5,687 nucleotides of DNA from CAYXBG01 sp964463145 (GTDB lineage: Bacteria > Acidobacteriota > UBA6911 > RPQK01 > CBDAPI01), in assembly GCA_964463145.1 (NCBI GenBank), contig CAYXBG010000101.1, positions 1-5,687 on the forward strand. The letters are read 5' to 3'. The notes beneath the pieces were generated by a model. That model had not been told where the DNA came from, did not search any database, and saw nothing but the letters and a program-made list of their open reading frames with translations. Positions 1 to 5,687 of this stretch are shown here, in pieces. Position 1 is the first letter of the stretch. Each line of letters opens with the position of its first letter. The translations under genes were made by a program, and so were the position numbers.

Positions 1-143
1 GTGAAATCCCGATCAGCCCCGTAATGTTGGGGAAGAACCACCAGGTGCCCAATGATAAATGGTAGTTCGTGAGTTGCGCCAGGTTTGAAGTTAAAACGTA
101 CGATGTCATCGTCAACCGTGAGGACCTCCTGCACGTTGCCAGA
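1..143 (-). pseudogene. Fragment of a YejA-like oligopeptide ABC transporter substrate-binding protein (5' end missing, continues off the left edge)
   Basis: On the minus strand this frame reads 47 residues, starting SGNVQEVLTVDDD and continuing through VRFNFKPG, HELPFIIGHL and VVLPQHY to RDF at the window edge. This matches the region of YejA-type (COG4166) periplasmic binding proteins that reads roughly 'tVrFtFk-rELPlIvGqLpVLPkHyw-grDF', a segment lying well inside a protein of about 600 residues. A TGA at 146-144 closes the frame just upstream, and neither other minus-strand frame between 147 and 206 resembles the expected preceding sequence. The N-terminal part, including any signal peptide, is therefore absent. 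It follows the isomerase gene on the same strand. I infer a decayed or truncated gene; a frameshift or a chimeric assembly is also possible. The family call is by recognition of the motif and is fairly strong; the pseudogene status depends on sequence beyond the window. Confidence 0.6.
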
Positions 144-191
144 TCAAACAAAATTGCACAATATCCAAAATTCTGTAAAGAAACCTGCCTC

Positions 192-206
192 TTACACTGA
201 GTGTAA
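192..206. repeat. 15-base palindrome TTACACT-G-AGTGTAA abutting the isomerase stop codon
   Basis: TTACACT (192-198) and AGTGTAA (200-206) are perfect inverted copies around a single central base. The element touches the TAG stop (209-207) of the minus-strand isomerase gene. As RNA it could form a six-pair stem with a three-base loop, but it is AT-rich and no clean T run follows on the minus strand, so it is a poor intrinsic terminator. An operator-like protein-binding site or chance are alternatives. Confidence 0.4.
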
Positions 207-1061
207 CTACATTACCTCTTTTAGATACTCCGCGCTACGGCGTACGGAGTCAGCAACCGACATAACACCTTGAAAGGATTGGTGTACCGTCACAAACCCC
301 TTGTAATTAATGGCATTAAGTCCATCAAAAACAACCGAGCTATCTACGCCTCCGGCTTCCCAAAGACCAATGTGGTCGACCCCGACCATCCCTTTTACCC
401 AAGTTTCGAGATTGTCTTCAGCATTTGGATTGAGTCGATGGTTCTGGATGTAAACGTTAAATATTGATTCACCCAGCCTTTCAATTGTCCTAGGGCCATA
501 GTCCTCGTCTACCACCATCCAGTTGGCCGGCTCATAAATAATGCCGAAGTTGCTCCTGGAAATTTCCCTGAGTACTTGCAACGATCCTTCCACCGTCTCG
601 AAAAGGCTGGCATTGTGTGACTGATGAGCAAGCCGAATCCCTCTTTCCGCAGCTTCGTCGCTAGCTCGCTGGGCCCAGACTATATCCTCGGATTTTTTCA
701 TACAGACCCGGATCAAATCAGCTCCGAGGTTTTCAGTTAGGTCTAGGTACGGGGTAATATTGCGTAGGCCTTCCGGGCCCTCCTCACCATTGGTCGGTAC
801 TGCAAAATCTCCCGTCACCATCGATACCCGCATGCCAGCTTCGGAAATTTTTTTGTTCAATTCCCGGACCTGATCAATGGGTGTTTGAATTCCTGCTTGC
901 GAGGCTCTCATGCAAAGCGCCTTATAACCATGGTTCTTAGCAAGAGTTATCAATTCGTCGATGCCCATCGACGACTCCTTTTTGTTGAAAAAAGATTCGG
1001 CTACTCTAACCGACATGGAGAGCTTCATTTCATCTGCCATCCTATTCATGAAAACATCCAT
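207..1061 (-). CDS. Sugar phosphate isomerase/epimerase family protein (AP endonuclease 2-like TIM barrel)
   Basis: The 284-residue product looks like a cytoplasmic xylose-isomerase-like TIM barrel (Pfam AP_endonuc_2 type), a family that isomerises or epimerises sugars or sugar acids, usually with a divalent metal. Barrel strand ends carry plausible metal or substrate residues: LAHQSHN (His146, His149), IIYEPANW (Glu177), YIQNHRL (His208) and VTVHQSF (His260). LITLAKNHGYKALCMR near residues 38-52 is the usual first helix and strand. The length is normal and no signal peptide is seen. The start is uncertain: ATG codons lie at residues 1, 5, 8 and 12, none with a strong ribosome-binding site. 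Residue 12 (MKLSMSVRVAESF, position 1028) gives the most family-like N-terminus. The exact substrate cannot be told. It is transcribed divergently from kdsB and is followed by a transporter-gene fragment, which hints at a former uptake/catabolism cluster. Confidence 0.85.
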   Translation of the reverse strand: MDVFMNRMADEMKLSMSVRVAESFFNKKESSMGIDELITLAKNHGYKALCMRASQAGIQTPIDQVRELNKKISEAGMRVSMVTGDFAVPTNGEEGPEGLRNITPYLDLTENLGADLIRVCMKKSEDIVWAQRASDEAAERGIRLAHQSHNASLFETVEGSLQVLREISRSNFGIIYEPANWMVVDEDYGPRTIERLGESIFNVYIQNHRLNPNAEDNLETWVKGMVGVDHIGLWEAGGVDSSVVFDGLNAINYKGFVTVHQSFQGVMSVADSVRRSAEYLKEVM

Positions 1062-1319
1062 CTATTCGAAAAAATCCATGCCCTATTTGAGCTCACGGCC
1101 CGGAACTGTAAGCCAAAGATAATTTTTCGAAGTATAACTTACCTGCTAACTTATTTTCTTTTCCGTAGTGTTATGAGAATACCGGCAAGTGTACGGCACG
1201 GTAAAACCTCTGTAAAATCTAAGGAGCAATTAGTTGCACACCAACATTGGGTGTTTTCCAGAAGGTTTGTTGGACGTATACTCATAGATGGCAGCTGAAT
1301 GCCTTCAGAAAATGTATTG

Positions 1320-1339
1320 AGGAGACTTCAGTATCTCCT
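1320..1339 (+). promoter_or_regulatory. Small hairpin in the kdsB leader, AGGAGA / TCTCCT
   Basis: AGGAGA (1320-1325) can pair with TCTCCT (1334-1339) across an eight-base loop, about 20 bases upstream of the probable kdsB Shine-Dalgarno sequence. The left arm itself resembles a ribosome-binding site but is 15 bases from the nearest downstream ATG (1341), too far for normal use. It may be leader structure or chance. Confidence 0.25.
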
Positions 1340-1359
1340 AATGAGAAACAGTTCCAACC

Positions 1360-1363
1360 GGAG
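1360..1363 (+). promoter_or_regulatory. Ribosome-binding site that favours the TTG start of kdsB
   Basis: GGAG at 1360-1363 lies seven bases before TTG at 1371. The two in-frame ATG codons further upstream (1299 and 1341) have no comparable sequence at proper spacing. The TTG start also gives the N-terminus M-R-V-I-G-I-I-P-A-R, which is the standard KdsB beginning. Confidence 0.7.
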
Positions 1364-1370
1364 AAAAATT

Positions 1371-2102
1371 TTGAGAGTCATCGGTATTATCCCTGCCCGA
1401 TGGCATTCCAGTCGGCTCGAGGGAAAAGTCCTAGCGGAAATTAATGGGAAGCCTATGGTGCAGCACGTCTACGAACGCTGTTGTCAGGCAAGCTTACTGA
1501 GTGAAATTTTGATTGCGACCGACGATGTCCGCGTCAAAGCTGCCGCTCTTGGCTTCGGGGCGCCTGTCGTTCTAACTAGTTCTGATCACCAGTCTGGCAC
1601 CGACAGAGTAGCGGAAGTGGCTCGTTCTCTCGACTGTGATGTCATAGTAAACATTCAAGGTGACGAGCCCTTGCTCAATCCAGTTATGATAAATGAAGTG
1701 ATTGCACCCCTAGGAGAATTCCCCGAAGTGGAGTTCAGCACCCTTAAACAAAGAATCTTCAATGAAGAAGAATTGGAAAATCCAGGGGTAGTCAAAGTAG
1801 TAGTAGACGTAGATAACTACGCCCTTTACTTCTCAAGATCCTTGATACCCTGCCGCCCGCCCGATGGCTCAGTAGAGGCTTTTGAGCACATTGGGATTTA
1901 TGCATACCGACCAACCTGCCTAGCCAGGTTAGCCCAACTGAAACCAACCCCTCTAGAAAAGACTGAACGATTGGAACAACTCAGGGCTTTGGAAAACGGG
2001 ATCCGCCTCTACGTAGTGGAGTCTGGATGCCGTGTTAAAGGGGTGTCAGTAGACACACAAGACGATTTGGAAGAAGTCCGTCGAATGATGAAAGAGGACT
2101 AG
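1371..2102 (+). CDS. kdsB: 3-deoxy-manno-octulosonate cytidylyltransferase (CMP-Kdo synthetase)
   Basis: KdsB transfers CMP from CTP to Kdo, giving CMP-Kdo, the donor that Kdo transferases attach to lipid A; it acts in the cytoplasm. With the TTG start the protein has 243 residues, close to the usual ~250. Visible family motifs, numbered from that start, are the nucleotide-binding IIPARWHSSRLEGK (6-19), SGTDRVAE (75-82), NIQGDEPLL with its metal-associated Asp (94-102), FSRSLIP (154-160), HIGIYAYR (173-180), EKTERLEQLRALENG (196-210) and VDTQDDLEEV near the C-terminus. Upstream in-frame ATGs at 1341 and 1299 would add 10 or 24 residues of non-conserved sequence and lack good ribosome-binding sites. 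The next gene follows after 47 bases on the same strand and is probably co-transcribed. No other Kdo or LPS gene is visible nearby. The identification is firm; the start is likely. Confidence 0.95.
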   Translation: MRVIGIIPARWHSSRLEGKVLAEINGKPMVQHVYERCCQASLLSEILIATDDVRVKAAALGFGAPVVLTSSDHQSGTDRVAEVARSLDCDVIVNIQGDEPLLNPVMINEVIAPLGEFPEVEFSTLKQRIFNEEELENPGVVKVVVDVDNYALYFSRSLIPCRPPDGSVEAFEHIGIYAYRPTCLARLAQLKPTPLEKTERLEQLRALENGIRLYVVESGCRVKGVSVDTQDDLEEVRRMMKED

Positions 2103-2149
2103 CCATTCTTAAGAGGATTCTTTCTCTAGTATCCCAGCGAAAAACACTG

Positions 2150-3352
2150 ATGAGACCTACCTCTAGCGAAATTGAAAAGTGGCGACACCAAATAGATGAA
2201 CATTCTTTGCTGCGGCTGGACCGAGCAGCCGAGAGAATAATTGAAGCTAAACAGAGTGGTAAGTCCCTGGTAGTGGTAACGGGGAGTGGTCCTAATCTTC
2301 ACGAAGGAATCTCTACTCTGATCGCTGGCCTAATCCACCAGGGCATCGTTGACGGTGTAATTACCAGTTCTGCGGTAATTTCCCACGAAATGGCTGGGGC
2401 TCTAGATCGAGTCCATAGAGTCCATCTGGAAAATCCCCTACGGTTTGGAATCAACCCCGACTTGCTGCCCAGGGAAGGAGGTTTCGAAATCAGTCAACTA
2501 TCCAGAGATCAACGTCACTTTTTGGAAAAAGAACTGGATATCGATTGGGAGCTTTACGATCAACTCAATAAGCTTCCAGGAGACTACTTAATCAAAGCAG
2601 CTGGAAATATGGGCTGGCCTCTAGGATTAAGAACTGAGCGAATAGCGCAGGAAGCTTTAAAGTTAGCCGTGCGAGACAAAAAGCCTCTCGAGGCCATCGT
2701 CGGGCATGGCTGCGATCCCTGGACTATGGTCGGAGCCGGAGCCCAGAATAAAATCCCAGTGCTTGTTTCGATTCCTCAAATGGTGGGGGGAGGCACAGTT
2801 GGATTAGCCATCGGCGACTCTATTCCTATTAGCCATCGCTCCCGATTGATCGCTCGACTGTTGGCTAAAGCAGATGTCATCATAGAATCAGCCGTAGCCC
2901 TAGCTCAAGAAATCCACGATGGCCCTTTCGAGACTTACACTGGACACGGTATATGGAGTGGGTGGCAGGGAGAGGAAACTTTCAGCTTAAAAGAGAAAAT
3001 GCTCGTCAGGATCGATATGGATCCCATCCTAGAGCGCGCTTGGCTCCAGCAACGGGAAAACTTGGCGATACAGACTGCAATCGATCGAGGAATTCCCAAA
3101 GCCAAAAGTACAGGGCTGCCATTTCGAATGGAAATGTCAGGGTTTGCCCGGCTCGAGCAAAGTCTCCCAATAGTCTCTGATATAGGACTAGCCTGGCCTG
3201 TTCTCGCTAGACGTCTCGAAAAGGGACTGGGCTTCGATCTTGGGTTCGTTCCGAGCCCCCAGGAAACTCAGTCAGGCGAAAACATGCGGAACTGGATTGC
3301 GGCTAATGTACAACCCCTAGATCGTCAAAATATGCTGACTCAGAATAAATAA
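2150..3352 (+). CDS. Unrecognised 400-residue protein downstream of kdsB, possibly with a deoxyhypusine-synthase-like Rossmann fold
   Basis: I do not recognise this protein. It appears soluble, with no signal peptide or membrane segment. Seen directly: SLVVVTGSGPNLHEG (39-53), a strand plus glycine-rich loop; GIVDGVITSSAVISHEM (65-81); AAGNMGWP (150-157); AIVGHGCDPWTMVGAGAQN (182-200) followed by KIPVLVSIPQMVGGG (201-215); ADVIIESAVALAQEI (241-255); TGHGIWSGW (264-272); and LVRIDMDP (285-292). The order 'glycine loop, G-hVDhhhT, IPVhV, ADhhh, hVRIDhDP' recalls the C-terminal NAD-binding domain of LOR/SDH-type ornithine cyclodeaminases and deoxyhypusine synthase, but the catalytic lysine motif of deoxyhypusine synthase is not seen. 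That link is inference only. The ATG start at 2150 has no clear ribosome-binding site. The position 47 bases behind kdsB suggests a shared transcript, which does not prove a role in Kdo metabolism. The reading frame is intact and protein-like throughout, so it is surely a real gene. Confidence 0.85.
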   Translation: MRPTSSEIEKWRHQIDEHSLLRLDRAAERIIEAKQSGKSLVVVTGSGPNLHEGISTLIAGLIHQGIVDGVITSSAVISHEMAGALDRVHRVHLENPLRFGINPDLLPREGGFEISQLSRDQRHFLEKELDIDWELYDQLNKLPGDYLIKAAGNMGWPLGLRTERIAQEALKLAVRDKKPLEAIVGHGCDPWTMVGAGAQNKIPVLVSIPQMVGGGTVGLAIGDSIPISHRSRLIARLLAKADVIIESAVALAQEIHDGPFETYTGHGIWSGWQGEETFSLKEKMLVRIDMDPILERAWLQQRENLAIQTAIDRGIPKAKSTGLPFRMEMSGFARLEQSLPIVSDIGLAWPVLARRLEKGLGFDLGFVPSPQETQSGENMRNWIAANVQPLDRQNMLTQNK

Positions 3353-3398
3353 AAGTTTGACTCCATGGGATCAATACTACGAGTGCAGCCGATCGACA

Positions 3399-3416
3399 GC
3401 AGAATCACCCTTCTGC
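3399..3416. terminator. Weak hairpin in the convergent gap, possible bidirectional terminator
   Basis: GCAGAA (3399-3404) and TTCTGC (3411-3416) form a six-pair stem with a six-base loop. It lies between the ends of two convergent genes, where a shared terminator would be expected. No T run follows on either strand, so it does not meet the usual intrinsic-terminator pattern; the call rests mainly on position. Confidence 0.25.
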
Positions 3417-3442
3417 CCAGGAATTCTAACCTTGAAATTGGA

Positions 3443-4876
3443 CTAAATTAAGGCCTTGTGGACAACCTCTCCAGCCACATCAGTCAAACGGAATTCACGG
3501 CCCTGGTGCCTATATGTCAACCGAGTGTGATCAAAGCCTAGGCAATGGAGAATAGTGGCATGAAGGTCATGGATGTGGACTTCGTCCTCGACCACCTCAA
3601 GGCCAAAATCGTCGGTTTTTCCGATCACCTGGCCACCCTGAATTCCACCACCTGCCATCCACATTGAAAAGGCATTGGGATGGTGATCGCGGCCTGGATT
3701 CACCGCCACTTCGGTAGCTTGCCCCATTGGTGTGCGCCCAAACTCACCCCCCCATATAACCAATGTCTCGTCCAGTAATCCCCTTTGCTTCAGATCTTTC
3801 AGCAGAGCCGCAGCAGGTTGGTCTGTAATCTCGCAATTTTCCTTCAGTTTTTCATTCAGGTTTTCGTGATGGTCCCAGCTAGCATGAGCCAACATAACAA
3901 AGCGAACGCCACGTTCCACCAAGCGTCGAGCCATTAAACAGTTCCGAGCATAATCCTTCATAGGCTCTTGACCCACTCCGTACATTTCCATCGTTGCGGG
4001 AGATTCGTCTGAGAAATCTAATATTTTGGGGGCTTCTGCCTGCATTCGAAAGGCCAATTCATATGCTGCCATCCTAGACGCTATCTCACGATCGCCGGTC
4101 GCTAGGTATCGCTCCATATTCAAATCATTAATGGCCTTTAGCCTGGCAGCCTGGGATTCGATATTGAATCCTTCAGGATTCGACAGGTACGGTATTGGTT
4201 CCTCTCCAGATCTAAATGGCACACCCGAATAGTGAGTCGGCAGAAAACCACTAGCCCAATTACTCACACCCCCACTGGTGCCTCTTCCAGAAGGCAAAAC
4301 AACAAAGCCAGGCAAATCCTGACCCTCGCTACCGAGTCCATAGATACTCCAAGCCCCTAACGTGGGACGACCGACCAAAGGAGAGCCTGTCTGCAGGAAA
4401 GATTGCCCAGGATGGTGATTCACTGCTTCGGTCACCATAGACCTGATTAAGCAGATATCATCAGCGTGCTGGCTAAGATGTGGCAAATAATCTGATATTT
4501 CCATGCCACTCTGCCCATAGCGCTTGAAAACACGGGGGCTAGCAAAAACTTGCGCGTCTGGTTTGATGAAAGCCAGCTGAAGATCCTTGGTCATGGAAGG
4601 AGGAAGCGGCGTTCCATGCCAACGATGTAATTCCGGTTTGGGGTCGAATAAGTCTAGTTGACTAGGAGCTCCTGCCTGGAAGAGGAAAATGACATTTTTT
4701 GCCTTACCGGGGAAGTGAGATATTCTAGGGGCCAGTGGGTTCGACCCTTCTGAAACTTGGCTTGCCAGTCCTTCCTGCATCAGTAATTGACCTAGGGCAA
4801 TAGAGCCCACACCTCCCGCACAGGTCTGGAAAAAATCTCGGCGCGTAAGAATCGATAAAAGCTTTTTATTGTCCAA
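3443..4876 (-). CDS. DUF1501 domain-containing protein with twin-arginine signal
   Basis: The 477-residue product is a full-length DUF1501 protein, a family with an alkaline-phosphatase/sulfatase-like fold whose biochemical role is unproven; it is abundant in Planctomycetes and Verrucomicrobia. The N-terminus carries TRRDFF (11-16) and a hydrophobic stretch GGVGSIALGQLL (21-32), a Tat-type signal implying export of a folded, perhaps metal-bound, protein. Family motifs are IFLFQAGAPSQLDLFDPKP (63-81), NHHPGQSFLQTGSP (153-166), WDHHEN (334-339), WGGEFGRTP (375-383), GRDHHPNAFSMWMAGGG (395-411), HDLHATILHCLGFDH (436-450) and the terminal YRHQGREFRLTD (455-466). Histidines and acidic residues in these motifs are likely metal ligands. 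The start is TTG at 4876-4874, in good position behind AAGGG; the next ATG (residue 33) would remove the signal. It lies three bases after the DUF1553 gene, hence one operon. Confidence 0.95.
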   Translation of the reverse strand: MDNKKLLSILTRRDFFQTCAGGVGSIALGQLLMQEGLASQVSEGSNPLAPRISHFPGKAKNVIFLFQAGAPSQLDLFDPKPELHRWHGTPLPPSMTKDLQLAFIKPDAQVFASPRVFKRYGQSGMEISDYLPHLSQHADDICLIRSMVTEAVNHHPGQSFLQTGSPLVGRPTLGAWSIYGLGSEGQDLPGFVVLPSGRGTSGGVSNWASGFLPTHYSGVPFRSGEEPIPYLSNPEGFNIESQAARLKAINDLNMERYLATGDREIASRMAAYELAFRMQAEAPKILDFSDESPATMEMYGVGQEPMKDYARNCLMARRLVERGVRFVMLAHASWDHHENLNEKLKENCEITDQPAAALLKDLKQRGLLDETLVIWGGEFGRTPMGQATEVAVNPGRDHHPNAFSMWMAGGGIQGGQVIGKTDDFGLEVVEDEVHIHDLHATILHCLGFDHTRLTYRHQGREFRLTDVAGEVVHKALI

Positions 4877-4879
4877 AAT

Positions 4880-5687
4880 TTATTCCCTTGTGATGAACTC
4901 ATCCAGGTTAAGCAAGATACTGCTAACCCCTACCCAGGCAGCCGCCCTACTGGGGCCAATACCTTCAACAATCATAGGGAACAGCTGAGCTACTTCTCCC
5001 TCTGTAATAGTAGCTGCCTGCTCATCGACATAACGTCTTAGTCGCTGACGTTCAATAGTGTTTGGCGTCCGGCCTAAAGAGAGTTGGAAAGCATAGTTGA
5101 GGCGCTTATCAAAGCTATCATTTCCCGAATTTAAAATACGGTAAGTCAGTGTTTGAGCAGCCTCTATAAAGACAGGGTCATTGAGAAGATTCAGAGCCTG
5201 CAAAGGACTGTTGGACACCTCTCTCCTACAGGAAGTTAATGTAGTATCAGGAATATCAAAATTCTGGAGGAAAGGGTACATCGCGGTCCGCTGACGATGG
5301 ATATAGAGTCCACGCCGGTAACGTTCGGAGCCATAGGTTTCGGGCCACTTTCCCGAGCCTGCATAAGTGACTTCCTTCGTCCCTTTAGGTTGGGGAGGTC
5401 GAACGCTTGCCCCTCCTATAGTCCGCTCCAACAGACCACTTACAGAAAGCGCAGCATCGCGGATCAGCTCAGCCTTTAGACGCAACCGGGCCTGCCTTGC
5501 TAGAAATTTATTGGACGGATCTCGTTGCACCAGATCGGGGTCTTGTTTCGAGGATTGACGATAGGTAGCCGACGTGACAATTTTACGGATGATTTTCTTG
5601 ACTCGCCAGTCAGATTCCATGAAATCCGTCGCTAACCAGTCTAACAACTGAGGATGGGAGGGAGGAGATCCTCGAGTACCGAAATCG
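4880..5687 (-). CDS. DUF1553 domain protein (PSD1-type, planctomycete cytochrome C-DUF1549-DUF1553 family), C-terminal part
   Basis: Only the last 268 residues are in the window; the frame is open to the right edge, so the 5' end is missing. The fragment begins DFGTRGSPPSHPQLLDWLA, the classic DUF1553 signature, followed by VKKIIRKIVTSATYRQSS, a DP-NKFLARQARLRLKAELIRDAAL stretch, GGASVRPPQP, YRRGLYIHRQRTAMYPFLQNFD and SNSPLQALNLLNDPVF. Complete family members are usually several hundred residues longer, with an N-terminal signal, often a cytochrome-c-like haem domain, and DUF1549. These parts would lie beyond 5687 and cannot be confirmed. The TTG at 5647-5645 is internal and not the start, because conserved sequence continues upstream of it. 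The protein is probably exported and works with the DUF1501 product encoded next; the role of the pair is unknown, though polymer or glycan degradation is often suggested from genome context. The TAA stop is at 4882-4880. Confidence 0.95.
   Translation of the reverse strand, partial: DFGTRGSPPSHPQLLDWLATDFMESDWRVKKIIRKIVTSATYRQSSKQDPDLVQRDPSNKFLARQARLRLKAELIRDAALSVSGLLERTIGGASVRPPQPKGTKEVTYAGSGKWPETYGSERYRRGLYIHRQRTAMYPFLQNFDIPDTTLTSCRREVSNSPLQALNLLNDPVFIEAAQTLTYRILNSGNDSFDKRLNYAFQLSLGRTPNTIERQRLRRYVDEQAATITEGEVAQLFPMIVEGIGPSRAAAWVGVSSILLNLDEFITRE
4885..4889 (-). promoter_or_regulatory. Ribosome-binding site of the DUF1501 gene
   Basis: On the minus strand AAGGG (4889-4885) lies eight bases before the TTG at 4876-4874, inside the last codons of the DUF1553 gene. 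It supports the TTG start, since no ATG or GTG exists in this frame between the preceding TAA and the Tat signal. Confidence 0.65.

Larger units (their letters stand above)
1062..1370. promoter_or_regulatory. Divergent intergenic region between the isomerase gene and kdsB
   Basis: About 310 bases separate two divergently oriented genes, so the region should contain a promoter for each. I see no gene here: the open plus-strand frames lack recognisable protein character. A -10-like TATACT lies at 1277-1282 on the plus strand, but no good -35 box sits 16-18 bases upstream. The left part (about 1120-1165) is AT-rich. No riboswitch or small RNA was recognised. The function is inferred from gene orientation rather than from a clear promoter motif. 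Confidence 0.4.

Noticed and set aside
1..115. Minus-strand frame starting TTG at 115, nine bases after a perfect AGGAGG (130-125), open to the left edge
   Set aside because: It overlaps the YejA-like frame, which has clear family similarity, while this one reads as low-meaning sequence. The AGGAGG is explained by codons of the YejA-like frame.
85..467. Short plus-strand open frames opposite the isomerase C-terminal region
   Set aside because: Antisense to a gene with strong protein character and no support of their own.
1277..1282. TATACT as a -10 promoter element for kdsB
   Set aside because: No acceptable -35 hexamer at 16-18 bases upstream; kept only as a remark in the region entry.
885..1298. 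Open plus-strand frame of 137 codons covering the isomerase 5' end and the divergent region
   Set aside because: More than a third of it is antisense to the isomerase gene, the translation has no recognisable motif, and it lacks a ribosome-binding site. It is a shadow frame.
1797..1818. GTAGTAGTAGACGTAGAT-like triplet repetition
   Set aside because: It encodes the conserved Val/Asp-rich VVKVVVDVD segment of KdsB, so it is coding sequence rather than a repeat element.
2953..3180. 75-codon plus-strand frame inside the unknown gene
   Set aside because: An overlapping alternative frame within a longer, better-formed gene, with no start signal or motif.
5297..5558. Two plus-strand open frames opposite the DUF1553 gene
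   Set aside because: Antisense to strongly conserved DUF1553 coding sequence, with no independent evidence.
5645..5647. TTG as the start of the DUF1553 gene
   Set aside because: The conserved DFGTRGSPPSHPQ motif is encoded directly upstream in the same frame, so the gene continues past the right edge.

Overview
The window looks like a piece of a Gram-negative bacterial chromosome, most likely from the Planctomycetes/Verrucomicrobia group. The evidence is a tandem DUF1553 (PSD1-type) gene followed by a Tat-exported DUF1501 gene, a pair that is abundant in that group and uncommon elsewhere, together with kdsB, whose product activates Kdo for lipopolysaccharide and therefore implies an outer membrane. 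Base composition looks balanced. Two genes, kdsB and the DUF1501 gene, appear to start at TTG codons, each with a well-placed Shine-Dalgarno sequence. I cannot name the species.

Layout, left to right. (1) Positions 1-143, minus strand: an internal fragment of a YejA-type oligopeptide-binding protein that runs off the left edge. A stop codon closes its frame on the upstream side, so its N-terminal part is missing; it is probably a remnant. (2) 207-1061, minus strand: a TIM-barrel sugar phosphate isomerase/epimerase-like protein, with a 15-base palindrome directly after its stop codon. (3) 1062-1370: a divergent intergenic region of about 300 bases with no convincing gene. It should hold the promoters of both flanking genes. 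(4) 1371-2102, plus strand: kdsB. (5) 2150-3352, plus strand: a 400-residue protein I do not recognise. It lies 47 bases behind kdsB and is probably co-transcribed with it. Its layout faintly recalls the deoxyhypusine-synthase-like Rossmann fold. (6) 3353-3442: a short convergent gap with a weak hairpin. (7) 4876-3443 and the partial gene from the right edge to 4880, minus strand: the DUF1553 C-terminal part and then DUF1501, separated by three bases and evidently one operon.

The window therefore contains three units: a minus-strand isomerase unit with a broken transporter gene behind it, a plus-strand kdsB plus unknown-gene unit, and a minus-strand DUF1553-DUF1501 operon converging on the second unit. 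Only kdsB has a firmly assignable pathway, Kdo activation for lipid A/LPS. The most open question is the role of the unknown protein next to kdsB. I found no CRISPR array, tRNA, rRNA, insertion sequence or phage gene.
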